DNA from: Crotophaga sulcirostris
Lineage: Eukaryota > Chordata > Aves > Cuculiformes > Crotophagidae
Length of the DNA: 64,000 bases
Assembly (NCBI GenBank): GCA_013397455.1
Contig: VYZB01000125.1
Location: forward strand, 604,900-668,899
Direction: 5' to 3'
Both the position numbers and the translations under genes were made by a program. Positions within the stretch are counted from its first letter, which is position 1, and every line of letters begins with the position of its first letter. The notes below the pieces were generated by a model. The model searched no databases. It was not told the DNA's origin and worked only from the letters and a program-made list of their open reading frames with translations. Below are positions 1 to 12,750 of the stretch, one piece after another.

Positions 1-3000
1 GAAAAATCCATATTTTGGGTTTTTGGCTGCGAAAAATCTGGCTATAAAATCCCTTTTTACTATTACAGAAATTCATAGCCATACTTCTCCAGGTTTTTTT
101 TTTTTTTTTTTTTAATTCTTTAGTAATAACAATGTTTAGCTTTTTATTTTAAAATTTCTATGTCTGTTATCCTTCATGAACATGTGTTGTCCTACATGTC
201 TGCAGTGAAATCCAGTATAAATTCCCGTGCTGGAACAGCTGTCTTGTGACCCAGATGTTACAGAGCATCAATACTTGCCTCTGTTTCTTTGCTGAAGTAA
301 CCCTGCCATGGGATGAGATAAATCTAACAGTGTTTTACCAGGTAGGCAAAATCAGACAGTGTTGTTCCAGCTCACCCAGAGGTCGGGACAGGCTGGTCCC
401 TGGCTATGACTTCCTACAGTGGTAGTGTGGTCACATTCCTGCTGCTGTCGCAGCCTTGCTGCCAGCTATGGTCACAGAATGCAAGGTACCTGCTTCCCAC
501 CTGGAGGCAATTTCCACAAGAAGCAATCAACATAAGCCCCAAAGGCTTTGGGAGCTGGTGACAAATGCTGAGGAGGCTGATCCTGCGCTGCTGTGATCAC
601 TGGGTACATCACATGCTTGAATGCTCCACAGGGTCACTCTGCTCTGGGCAGCGACGTCTTCCCTACAGGTTCACGTCCCACTGATGGTAATTAAATAATT
701 TTGCAATTTTCTGCATTCACTAACATGGATGAAAGCAGTCCTGGAAACAGCTGGAGCAGAGAAGGACCCAGGCTCTGCCCTCGGCCCTCATCCCTTCCCA
801 AGTGCTGGGATCCAGGAGAGACTGCTCAAGGCCGTAAGTGAAGGTTAAACTGCCATTCAGACTAACTACTAGGTGACAGCACACAATGTGTTAACAGCAA
901 ATGTAACTACAGGGTTTGATAAAGGAACATTTCTTATAGCTCTCATGGAAGAAAGCTTGTTTGCTGCATTAATTTCCCAGTGACAGTTTAATTTTCTTCC
1001 TTTATAATAATTATAGCCATGTCTACTGTTACTGTATGACTCATTTGATCTCTCACATAAGGCACCATGGCCTGATTTGCAAACATGCTGAGTGACCTGC
1101 AGAATCTGTTGGCTTCAAGCATCTCACAAGTACTTTAGAAATTTAAACAGAGAATTGAATTTATTATCTTTTTTTCCCCAATTGAAGTAAGAAAGATGAA
1201 TGGCAAGTTAGGAGTGCTTGTTTTTTTTTTTTGTCCAGCACCTGGTTTTGGTACCTGTACAGGAATTTAAGATTATTAAGTTCCTTGTCTAGAAAAATAA
1301 CTGTGGATGTCCAGCCATCATACTGAAATAAAAAAAAAATATACATATACAGGTGTTAACCTGATCCTTTGAAAATATCCAGGCTGGACTACATCATGAT
1401 ACTTTGTTCATTGCTGCAGTCAGACATGTGTTGTGGATTTATATAAAATTTGTATCAAATATTTATACAGAATTTTTTACAGAAGTCTGTCTCTGTGGGT
1501 ATTGCAGGTTATGCAGTACTCCAGCTTTACTGGGCAAAAGCAAGCCTTTTGTTTAGTAAACCATGAAAAGGGATCACTTCCCGTGTTGGTGCATATTGAA
1601 TCCAGTCCTGATTTAAATTAGAGAACTGAAATCTCCTGATACAGCCATGCTCCATTTTCCAGTCTTTATAGTTTGAAAAATTGGCTAGGCTGAGTCTTGT
1701 CCTGCAAATTATTACAACATGATTATTATTCATAGAAACAAAAATCTCTGTTGGCATAAATTAGACATTCGTGTTATTATGAACTCCTTAGAGTTCTTAA
1801 TAAAAACTTAGGCAGGAGTGTGTAAGTTCAACTCAAATATCAGAGAGCACATCATGAAATTTTTGTTGTATGGAAAACAAATGCTTGGTATAAAGAAATA
1901 ATTGGTGTAATTATGGAGTAGGCAAACGGCACTATGCAGCATCTGGTTCTCACCAGCACATCGTTGTACACTTGTGTATGTGGAGCAGTGATTTTTTCTT
2001 CCAGTGATGTTGTTTCTGGTAACAGTAGCAAGCAGAGCAAAATTCCTATAAGATTTCCTACTAGTCACAGAGATTTTTTTCCTGCTCACGTTACACATCC
2101 TCATATCTTTGTTTGCTGTGTAAATTTACATCACATGTGAGGCTGAGGTGGGATAGGGAGGAGCCTATGCACATACAGTTATATTTTACTTTAATTACCC
2201 TGCTTACAAATGGATGAAGCAGGCAATTTGACATTCATAATGATTAAATGGCATTAGAGCTAGCTTTTAGGAGTGCTGGCATGACTCACAGTGCACAGAC
2301 TGAAAAAAACCAACAAATGCAGTATCATTCATTCCTTTAGCTATTTTAAAATACGTGGGGAAAGTCTCATCCAGAACCTACTGAAGTGAATGGGATGACT
2401 TCATTAATTTAGGGTGATTTTGTTTTATATTTTAGGACCTTACATAAGAGCTGCCTACATCCTCCCCCTTCCCTTGAACAGTTGGAGGGAAGCTAAACAC
2501 ATGCTCCCCTGTGCAGCGTGTCTCTTCTGTGGGTAAGACAAGTGAAGTTAGTAGTTGTTTAATTCATCATTTGACTGCAAAAGTTTGGTGGAATAATTTA
2601 CTGGAGAAAGGCTAATGGCTAAAACAACAGTTGTTTGTGCCAGAAGCTTTGGTGGGTTACAGATTAATGCAGAGGGTGTGGTGTTTTTCAGATTTTTCAA
2701 AAAGTTGACGTTTCAAGATCAGTCTAAAGTAATATTCTGCCTTTGATCTCTGCTTGTCTGAAGTGAGATGTAATTTCTGCAGCTTTTAAAGTGTTTTATT
2801 TTTCTTGTAAAGAAAACAAAAGCCTTTTCAGCTCCACATTTGTTGAGCGAGGTTTTTTTAAAAAGTTGTTGAGATTAAAACAGAGAAAAAAGTCCTGGAC
2901 ATGATTTTGAGACTGTCACAGCCTTGCTGCAGTGTGTGCTGCTCTCAAGGCATAGACTTGCTGCCTTAGATGGTGTCTCAAAGACTTCTTGTCCATAGTG

Positions 3001-6000
3001 GGAGTAAAACTTAATAACTAGGTTCGTGTATGAGCAGATGATCTATCAAAAGAAAGAACACTTGTGGTTCCTGTGACAGCTCAGTGCCTTCAGCCACAGC
3101 TCCTGTGCCACGCAGCTGGCTGGTGTCAGGGGGCAAAACCAGGGCTCTGCGTGTTCCCCTGAAGCTGTGATTTGGATACAGCAAACTTATAGGGGATGTG
3201 GCATTTTATTGGTGTTGCCTTAAATGACCGTGTAGATTTAAGCCACCTGTACTGAGGTGCCTGAGCTAGCCAGGCACCGCAGAGCCATGCGGGTGCTGTG
3301 GGCAGTTGGATTGTTCTTTACTCTGCACTCATCTCTCAGATGCTGAAATGACCCTGGGAAATATCCTGTTCTCCAGGAACGCTCACAGCCAGGAGAGCCC
3401 AGCTGGGTTTGAAGCATCGGTTTCTCCTCGGTTTCCACTAAGGAGTTTTACTTGTGTGTTCAGAGCCACAAAAAGGCTGTAGCACTGAATTTCCTTTGAT
3501 GTAGGGGATATTTATTAGTACTGTGTATAAACAGGCTTCCTTAGGCACCTCTAAGGCAGAGGCGATATTGCTGCCTGAGCAACGCAGAGGGAAGATTTGA
3601 ATGACTTACACATGAAAAATCCACTTGGATGGCTGTTGATCTGAAAACAAAGCTGGTTTGTAAATTCTGACTTTGTTTTCCAAAAGTTTACTACCCCTCT
3701 ACTCTTATTTCTTCCATTTTCTTTGTAATATAGATTGACATCCATAAACCTTTTGCCTATTAAAATTGTGCCTTCATCTGCATCTCTGCCTTTGTGAACT
3801 TTGTGTGATAATTTCTGGAAGCTATTCTTTGTCTTCCAGAATTCTAATCTTAGACGATAAACAAACCCAGACAAATGGTTTTTCAGTCTGAAAAGGCATA
3901 AATAAGTAACCTGTACTTGTTAAATTAGGCACGGTAAAAAAGCTGAGCTTTAAATCATTGTCCCAGTAATTATTGTCATTATTGTTGTTATTAGATGACA
4001 TAAGATTTTATTGCTGATAATTTGGAGGTTTTGATACATTTATGTGAACTGACTGCTCCTTTGGCTAAGAATAATTACTTAAATTCCTCTCATGGGCTTT
4101 TGCATCTATAAAAAGATTGTTGACCTTGAAGTTTTACTTGACTTTGAATTCTTATTCAAATGCAAATACTAATAACCTAGAGAAAAAGACATAACTTCAC
4201 AAGTAGATGTTCTGGGGACCTTGCACAGAAAATCAGGGGGGTTTTTGTGTTGTTTTTGTGTTGTCAGAGATCCCCAGCTTCTCTCTTAATCCTTTTTTTG
4301 AAGAGTGGAAAGGTAAGGCTTTCTTTTTCATAAACAGACGTTGATGGCATTTGAGTGTTTTGCTGAAGACCTGCACTGTGTTTTTTGATGAACCTATTGG
4401 CATTTGTGTTGCTTTGTTTGCATTACCATGCTCAGGAAAGGGTATTATCAAAGGCAGTACTGTATACCTCCTGCACCCCTTTTTCTTTCTGCAGTTTTCT
4501 AACTCTTTTAATACTAGAGGGAAATATGTAGTTCTTACAGCAAGATTTTTCTCTTACCTTTATTTGGTGAAGAATGTGTGGTCTCCTGGTACTTCTTCAA
4601 GAGTAATCTCAGTATTGTCAAAAGCAAATGTGAGACTTGGTTTTACCTAACTAGCTCTCTCAAAAATGAGATTTCAGGGCTTTTGAAACTATTTGGTGAT
4701 AAGCTAGAGCATCAAAGAAGAGGCAGGGATTTCCCTGCTCTCCCATGGCCTTGTTGGGTAATTTTTGGCAGGTTACATCTACCTTTGAGCATTTGTTTCC
4801 CCATCTGCACAGAGATTATAGTGCCAGCTTTCTTGGTGAACCAATTCTAGTTTTACTGACAAGAGAAGTGGGCACTTTATTTGTAGTAATTGCACGTTTA
4901 AGTGCCTTGCTCATTGGAGTCCCACTGAGATACTGAACATCTCCAAGTCCTGCAGCAGCTTCAGCTTCAGTTGCTCCTGGTGCTTCCCAGAACCTGCTCA
5001 GCACTTGGCACCACTGACTTTCAGAGGCAGGAGCAGTAGTTTTGCAGGGAAAGTTTGCTTGCAGATCCAACTGTTACAGTAGGAGAAAGATTTGGTTTAC
5101 TTTGTTTTGCTGTTTTATTCAGTTAAAATTTTGTGGATCTTGAGCTTTCAAATCGGTGATTTCTGTAAGGACAACTCCAAGGAGCTTGGTACAAAGAGTG
5201 TACACCTGTCCCCCTAAAACAGCTCTGGAGTCTTCCACAGAGATGTATCACTCTCCTACACAGAAAAAGATAAGGCCAGGAATGTGAGTGAGAGGCATGG
5301 TGAATAAACCCATAAGGACGAATGGCTGGATAACAAGAAAAAAAGCTTTTATTTACATTACAAATGATAAGAAGTGACAGAAGTCTTAGAAATATGGACA
5401 TAAGAATTTGAGAATTTGTATGCTTATTGAATTACTGTCAAGGGCAGTAGCCTAACACACATGGTAAACCTGATTTTTACTAGAGGATCTTATAGAGATG
5501 TTCAAATAATACAAACTCAGATATATGTCTTTGGTAGAGTACTCCTCTTGTCGAGTGAGAAGAAAGTTTGAATGTTCTGAAGCAAACAACAGAGGTCTGG
5601 ACAGACAGCTAATCAAAGATTTCTAAAAATAAGCTCCAAGTTTGAGAACTGATGTAAATTGCAGTGCTCCAGGTTGTGGGCACTTCTCTGAGAGGAGAGA
5701 GTGTGAACTGAGTATGTCTGCTTGTTTGTGCATCTGTGCTGGTCAGTTCCCAGCTGTGATTATTTCAAGGTGTTTTTTTATTTCTACACAAACACCTTTG
5801 TTTTTGCCTCCTGTATCTGCTGTCAGAAAGAGGCAATGGCCAGGAGTCTGCTGCAATCAGGCCATTTTGCTCTTGACTTCCTAATGTTTTTCATGAAATA
5901 GTGTGTGTTTAGGTGATGTACCTATTCAGCTGTGGCAATAACAAAGAATGATTTAGGAAATAAATTAAGAAGAATAAAGAGTTGCTTAACAACATATAAT

Positions 6001-6054
6001 AGTGACAAGCAATGTAAAAGTCTCTGGAGAGCTCCGAAATGTCATGGTTTCATG
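1..6054. other. Non-genic AT-rich single-copy sequence
   Basis: No exon, RNA gene or mobile element can be supported here. Open frames are all 107 codons or shorter on both strands and have no family signature. The stretch contains a run of 20 T at 94-113 and 12 T at 1221-1232. Two GC-richer patches, about 350-830 and 3060-3450, are not CpG islands because CpG remains rare in them. A splice-like segment on the minus strand around 4651-4704 (pyrimidine tract plus AG, then a weaker GT) was noticed, but it is short and unsupported. Confidence 0.6.
94..113. repeat. Poly-T tract (T20)
   Basis: Uninterrupted run of 20 T. No retroposon body adjoins it on either side that I can recognise, so it is annotated as a simple homopolymer. 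If read on the minus strand it could be the A-tail of a very old insertion, but nothing else supports that. Confidence 0.9.
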
Positions 6055-6264
6055 CAATGTGCAAATAAGGATGAAATTGAAAATCAGCTATTTTAGGAAA
6101 GGTAACTCCTAATTTGCATGAAATAATAATCAAATAATTATCAGGTCACCTTAAACAGCAATATTGAAGGTCACTTAACTGCACGGAATGATGGAATATA
6201 CTACAGCGTACCTACCATAAATTTTTAAGTATAATTACCAATGTAATTTGTTAGTTTTTATTTT
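6055..6264. other. Candidate conserved noncoding block with POU octamer
   Basis: AT-rich segment with clustered homeodomain-type cores (several AATAAT/AATTA motifs) and a perfect POU octamer, ATTTGCAT, at 6112-6119. It is followed by an AT-rich string of homeodomain-like sites and then a stretch with two retained CpGs near 6183-6210. It has no low-complexity repeat and no open frame. Such composition is common in vertebrate developmental enhancers, but it is also common in any AT-rich DNA, so this is a suggestion only. Confidence 0.2.
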
Positions 6265-6321
6265 GAATAACCACATGTATATTTCTATATAATGACTAAC
6301 TTCAGTATACAAGTATCTGAA

Positions 6322-6384
6322 AATATTTGACTGTATGGTTCTGTATTTGACTATTTGACTAATATTTGACTGTATGGTTCTGTA
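6322..6384. repeat. 24-bp direct duplication
   Basis: The same 24 bases occur at 6322-6345 and again at 6361-6384, a 39-bp period. The core reads TTTGACTGTATGGTTCTGTA in both copies. The 15 bases between the copies also carry the TTTGACTATTTGACT motif, so this looks like a local slippage or segmental duplication rather than part of a known element. Confidence 0.9.
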
Positions 6385-9300
6385 GTATTGAGCTCCAAGT
6401 CTTAGCCTGAAACTGTTAGAAACTGAGGCAATGCATAAACAGATTTTCAGTTATTTTTAATCAACCAAGTTAAGATTAATTAGTCCAATGACAAAAAAGA
6501 CTTCTCCTTGTGATGGCTTGTAGGCTCTGCTGAATAAAAGGCCAGGTGAGTCAAAGTCCTCTCATGCATAATTTTAAAATACTCCTTTGTTTATGGAAAA
6601 GAGGACACCTTTGTTACAGCAAGCTGCTAAAGTTTATTTTGTGAATTGCAGACTACAGGAGATTGCTTTCAAAGGGCCTTTATTATACTATGTCAGCAAT
6701 GATCACTGACTGCTTTGACATTCTCTGCCTAGCTCTTGCTTTCCTTTCCATGAAAAGGTTGTAATCTTGGCAGCATACAAAAGAAATATGTCTGGTCAAG
6801 AGTGGAGCAAAGGAGTTGAACTTCACCATCAAAAAACGAAGGCCACCAGTTTTACAAGTTTTTTAATGGTGGCATTAGCATGTCAAACTTCTCAGCTCTA
6901 GAAGCATAGCTGAAATATACAATAAAAAACTTTGATCTGTTTATGTTAAATGATTTAAACTATGTATCTTGTATTAGGCTTAGACAGAAATTTGAGTATT
7001 ATACCAATAATATGGTCTCTAAGCAGTACATTTTTTCCATTATATTCTTCACATCCTTGCCTCATATGTTCTATTTTATTGGAGTTAGTAGCAAATGCTC
7101 TTAGGTAATAACAGGGGTGCAGGTTAATTATTCAGTGGCTACTGCTAAAGGATGCCATGTTTCCACTCCTGGTACAAAAAGACTTCTATTTTTCATCATG
7201 TCATTAAGCATCATCACTTAGAGTCCTGAGAATGAGCCATTGCCTCTGGTTTAGGATCATTAAAAAGCACATGGCTTCTGCCTTTATTTAACTGACTTGG
7301 GATTTAATGTTAATGAAGTCCATGTATCCTGCTTTTATATTTTAAAATGGAACTTGGCTGGATTATATATGAGCCAGTGTAAGCTGGCTGCAGTGCACTG
7401 TGATAGTGTATCTGTGTTGACAGTGATGTCCCATGCAAATCCTGGAGTGCTGAAGTCTACCAAGAGCTATGTGTGGTCCTCATGATTGTAGAGTGGCAAA
7501 ATGGAACACCACGAGAAGTCTTCTGTAGCAGAGGGTTAGTAGTGAATTTGGCAAGGATCTTTAGGGCAAAGAATTTGGAAATCTAGAAGGAAGAGAATTT
7601 TTCCCAGCTCAAAAAAATGAACTAGTAGACAGACAGTGTAATACAACTTAATAGCAAGGAGTTTATTTTCCCCATCTCCCATGTATGGACCGTTCCCCGC
7701 AGCCCCACTGCAGGGTTTGTTCTGCTGAACACACTGCTGTCTTGTAGGGAAGGAGGGACTATTGCATGCCTTTTTCCCCCTTTCCTTCCCCTCATGTATG
7801 CACAAAATTCAGAGTGACCACAAGGAATGTAACAGCAATTCTTTTCCTTGAGGGCCAGGAATTTGTAGCAACGTTTAATTAATAATAATAATAGTAAACC
7901 CTCTCAACCTGTTCCTCTCCCACAGCTTAGGTGAGCATTATCACAGAGACAAAACTGAGGGCATTGGGGTTAATTAACTTGCTCCAGGCTGATGTTTGAA
8001 CCAGGCAGGATCTTCAGTCAAGAAAACCCTACAGTCAAATGTAAGGAAATTAGAAGTGTTGCATTCTCTGTGGAGGTTATGTAGGCAGCCACCAGAAGGT
8101 CACAGAAGGCACGGAAACAGCAAAATGAGAAATGTATATATAAAACAAAAAAAATTAAGGGGAAAAGAGGAAGAAAAGGTCTAGCAAGGAACACAGGGAT
8201 ATATTGCAGGATTTAACTGGAAACTTACACTTTTTTGCTCTTTCTCCCTCCCCCTTCCATAAGTGAGGCCAGATCTTTGGGATATATGGGGCTGCTGGGC
8301 ACACACCACCTCCTCCTGCCTCTAGCCTGATTGCAGATAAGCAGCCTGTGTCTATGATAGGTCTTTTCATTCCAAAATATGTGCAGCAAAGTGTGTATTT
8401 AATGTAATCAGCCTTTAGGCTATAGATCAACCACATTTTCTGCTTTGTGCAGCTTCTCGAATGAGTCATGTTTTCCTCTTCATTTGGATGTGCGTATCCT
8501 CTAAGCAAGTAGATAAATCGTTCTTCCCTAACTCAATTAAATGTGGTTGTGTTTTCCTGTAGTGCTACAGTTTAATTCACAGCATTGCAGTGAATGTACT
8601 GTAACGACGCTTCTCGTAAGTTATTTGTACACGCTGCACTTTTGTCTAAAAGAGCTACTGCTGTAAAGTGAAATATAATTTCTACAGAAGAACAAAGGCT
8701 TCTTGAGCTGCACTTTTAATAAAACCTCTGAGACCAGTGCAGGGAGAATCCTGAATGTCAGCAGAGGACCTCTGATCTACCCCTGTTCACTCTCGAGTAC
8801 TTGGGTTGAGCAGTGAATTTCTCATGATTCAGGTGGGATTTTTTGCTGGCACAAATTGCCACAATTAGTTCCTATAATGGGGAGTGGTGGCAACTGGTGC
8901 TGTCTCTAGCTCAGCCCTGATCAATACACAGCCCCAAATTTCCCATAATTATGTCTTGAAAGAATTATGTTATATAAGATGATGATCTCCAATTTCTCAT
9001 CTGATATTTTTCTACATCAAAGTATTATCAAAGTGTAAAATTTGTTCAAATTAACGTCTGAAGCCATCTTCCTTTTTGGGGGGCTTTGAAAGCTTGGGTG
9101 ATATATCAGTAACCAAATATAATTACTTTCTCTAAAATATGGCTTTCTAAAAGGAAATATGACTTGGTTGTATGTAGTAAATGATTTAATTTATGTAGAA
9201 GCAATGGGTCTGAAAAAGGAGGAGGAGGAAAAGTTGTGATATGGAGGCTGAATTCATCTTAAGTTATGAATAAGAGATGACTCACTTGGGAATATTTTTT

Positions 9301-12300
9301 GTTAGATTTAAATTAAATCTCATCAAATACATGATAATTGGATATATTTATAAACCTCCAAAGCCTACTCAAGGGGATTTTAGTAATATTGTCAATAATA
9401 TGGGTTAACCATAAAACTAGTCAGAATTAATTATTGCAACGAGTTGTACCTGGCTGCAATGGTAATTCATTATAGTAATACACAGAAACAGAGGTTTTAA
9501 CTGTCTATCTTCTCATTCTGGGTTTGGCTTTTAAATTATTCTTCCTGAAATCAGGAAGAACTTCTTGGCTCAGTAAAGTAAGGATTCCTTCTTGACACCT
9601 TGGTTCAAAGTACATTTAAGAGATTTACTCAAAATAGTGTTGTGGTTTACCAGACATTGCAGAAAAGTGAAGTTGTAAATGATTCCGTAAAACAGGCTTC
9701 CCTAAGGACTACTATGTCCCAGCTAAATCTTCTGAGGTCTGACCGATTCGATACTTTTCTCATAATCAGGACATTCATCTATGTAACAGTGATCCTGCCT
9801 GATCTTGTTCATGCTATACACAAGCTGTAAGAGCAAGGGTTCTGACCTTCAGCTGGTCAGGTGTTTCTCACCTGCAGGAGTTCTGAGTATGCTAGTAAAG
9901 GGAAATTTGACAAAATTGAAACAAATCAAATCTTAGTCCTATTTGCTCTCCTGGTCAGAGAAAACCATTGGTCTTAAAACTTTTCAGTCTTCTGCTCCTG
10001 CCACACATGAGCTGCTGTGGTGTTTGCAAGGTTCTTGGAAGATGAGAGGGAACAAAAGACTGATCTTGGCTTGCAACCTAAGTACTCATCCTGTTCTCCT
10101 ATCATTTTGTGTCAAGTTGTCTAGAATTTCTTCTCTGCTTAGGTGGTACAAGCTGTCTCACCCTCTGCCTATCTGTTTTTTTTACAGAAGAATACAGTTA
10201 TGGTTGTTTAAACATGGTCTACACATCTCTAGTTCTGTTGAGTTAATCTGGCCACTCTAGGTCGTGTTTGCCTCATCTACTTGCAGCAAGACACTTCACC
10301 ATTGCTTTAAAGGCTGCAGTGTTCTCTGCTGACGAAAATAGTTAGACACGTTTTTTTCCTACAAATTATCAGGTCATTTTAAAAAAAGAGCTCATTTTAA
10401 TCTAATTCTACATGTGCAACTGTCTGGAGAGTTATTTTCAGCTCCACTAGTTGCAGTTCGCAATTATTATGCTTCTTTTAAGAAAAGTAAAGTAACAGCT
10501 CTATATTTTATGCGAATTACTGGTCATCTTTCAGAAAAACTTGTGTTTGGGATAGGTAGTAGAAAAAATAAAAGACCAAATGGGTGGTAATGTGGACTTG
10601 AAAAAGCACAGAGGATGTAGGAACATATGTAAAGACTACTAAAATATTAACATTTGACCACTTAGGCATGAATATTTCAATTAAAAACCATGTAATTCTT
10701 ATTTAAGTGAAATAAACAGATCCTAACTCTGACTTCTGATCATAAAAAGGCAACATTTTAATTTCCTTTACTTAATTGGTGTGATTCATGTGTGCATTCA
10801 GATATGTCTGCAGCCCATCTTCTGCATCTTTCATATAGGTCATGGATTTGAAGTGGAGTGTCAAGAGATGCCTCAAGTAACTTATTTCCAGCAGGAGTTT
10901 GTACATTGGGACGCAGTATTTTCCTCTATATTTGTGCCATATTTTGGGTACTTTTTGAGTACAAGATGCCAATTTTTGTATCTTGTCCAAGTGCTGCTAG
11001 TGCAGGCACAGCCAAAGGTCATGTCCAATTGCAATGTTTTAAACTTGATGCTTATTTATTTTGTGTAATTCCATGGAACTTGTGACAATTTGAACACTTC
11101 AAATTCAGCAGCGTTTTGTCAGTTAATTTCCTGTAAAAAAACAGGTAACCAGAATATGTACTTAAGAGTGTATTAGAGTGCACATTTATTTTTATTTAAA
11201 AACATAAATCAACATTTCTGTTCCTTGTATAAAAAAATTCCATGAATAATTTTTTGTTTTGGAGTTTTAATCAACTGTATTATTGACCTCAAAAATGTTG
11301 CTTGGACCATGGATCCAGATGTGCCATAGGGATCCCAGCTGGGGACGTGTGTGGCAGATTGTGTGTGTGTGTGTATGGGTGGGTGCTGGGCACCAGGTGA
11401 GTGTGTGGATAATCTGATGTGCGGAGGGATGGATTTCCCATTGGTTACTCAGTGATGCTCTGTGTTATAAAAGAGAGTTTAATCACGAATCTGATTCCCT
11501 TACTCTGCTGACATGAACCTTTCACAATTTCTACCTGTCCTCTGCTCCCCTCTCCTAGATGCCACTGATGCCAGAGCAGGGGTGTGTATATGTTCTTAAC
11601 TATTGTTATCCCAATAAGAGGCAAATGTCAGATTCTATTAATATCTTTGTCTGCAGCCATTCCCACTTACATGTATTACCAAGCATCTCAGACTCTAATT
11701 TTGCTGATACCTTGTGCAAATGGGCCAGCCACTTCCCCTGCAAGCTGCACAACAGAGATGTCATCCATAGAGCAGCTCTGAATATCCTGACAGCAATTAC
11801 CCAGCCAGAGGGAGTTACCACCTCCAAACAATGAATATTGCTCCTCCAAATGAGCCACACTGTGTTAATGTTGTAGAGAAACCTCTAGAGCATTTGGCCT
11901 AAGCTGTTGGAGCATTTTCTTGCAAAAACAGCTGCTGTGTTGCTTTGCTTTCTTCTCCCCAGCATTGAGGACAGGGAGATATAGAAGAGTAAATGCAGAG
12001 AATTACGGTGCTTGGAAAGAAGGAGAATGAGACTGAAACGGCTTGAGAGATTTGCGACTGCCACGGGAGGAACTGAATGCCAAAACTGGGGGTAGTAAAT
12101 ACTTTTGGTCTTTTTGATGAGATTTAAGATTTATTGAAGAGGATTTAAAAAAATGTTCTCTGTGTTAGTAAGCCAAAGATTTTTGTTATATAAGAGGTAC
12201 TTTTGGAAATTTAATACAGATTGTCAACAATCTGTCTAGTGTTTAACAAAGAGAGCAGGTTAATCCAGTGAGTGTGAGACAGGAATACATGATAAAAAGC

Positions 12301-12623
12301 ATCAGTACCTGAGGGAGTGAAGTAATGCAGCAATAGGGAGCAGAAGGCTTTTTTAGTGTTGCACGGGGCATTTCTGGATTTGCCAAACCCTGTGTAAAGC
12401 TTGTGCCTGTAACCCTGTGTGTCCCTTCATTGCTTCCTTTGAATTTGTGTTGTTGAAATTGATTCTTGTTTGCATATTCTGGTGTAAATTAGGAGCGACA
12501 CTGTACATAGAATAATCAGAATTGTCTGTAAGATGAGTGGGGTCCAGGGTGGTGCTGGGTTTGGATCACTGGGTCGCTGCCTGCAGATGTCCAGACCCTG
12601 TGAGTATGTGTGCTCATATAGAA
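6385..12623. other. Non-genic AT-rich single-copy sequence
   Basis: Nothing gene-like can be supported. Open frames reach 117 codons at most (8155-8508, minus strand) and show no recognisable domain. A 17-bp perfect palindrome (arms 9304-9311 and 9313-9320) is AT-only apart from its ends. Strong-looking 5' splice consensus sites occur at 6545 (CAG before GTGAGT) and 11,391 (CAG before GTGAGT), but no plausible exon lies upstream of either. A short TG microsatellite is listed separately. Confidence 0.6.
11360..11374. repeat. Short (TG)n microsatellite
   Basis: About 7.5 TG units, followed by further G/T-rich sequence (ATGGGTGGGTG and GTGAGTGTGTGG) to about 11,408. Likely a decaying dinucleotide repeat. 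Confidence 0.85.
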
Positions 12624-12750
12624 AAGAATCATGGAATCGTTGAAGGGTTTGGGTTGGAAGGGAACTTTAAAGGTCATCTAGTCCAAGCATCGTTCAATGA
12701 GCAGAAAGAAACCCTCTTCCTACTCCATATGGCTTAAGGCTGCAGGGCCA
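12624..12750 (-). mobile_element. CR1 LINE, 3'-end fragment, diverged
   Basis: The plus strand shows the reverse complement of the CR1 3' terminus. It starts near the AATCATGGAATCGTTG tail motif, runs through GGTTGGAAGGGAACTTTAAAGGTCATCTAGTCCAA and continues into a weaker match around CAATGAGCAG. (The core tail block is 12,651-12,685.) The element therefore points left, with its 3' end near 12,624. Only roughly the last 130 bases of a multi-kilobase LINE are present, as expected for 5'-truncated CR1 copies. Its right boundary is uncertain because similarity fades. The mismatches in the normally conserved tail suggest an old insertion. Confidence 0.8.

Noticed and set aside
350..830. Possible CpG island or promoter
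   Set aside because: GC is raised but CpG is still scarce and no transcription-start features were seen.
4559..4704. Minus-strand segment between a good acceptor and a GTAAGAG donor
   Set aside because: All three frames are closed across the full segment; only a shorter sub-segment with a weak donor is open.
8155..8508. 117-codon minus-strand frame
   Set aside because: No family motif, and the translation ends in a low-complexity Phe/Leu run from a GA-rich tract.
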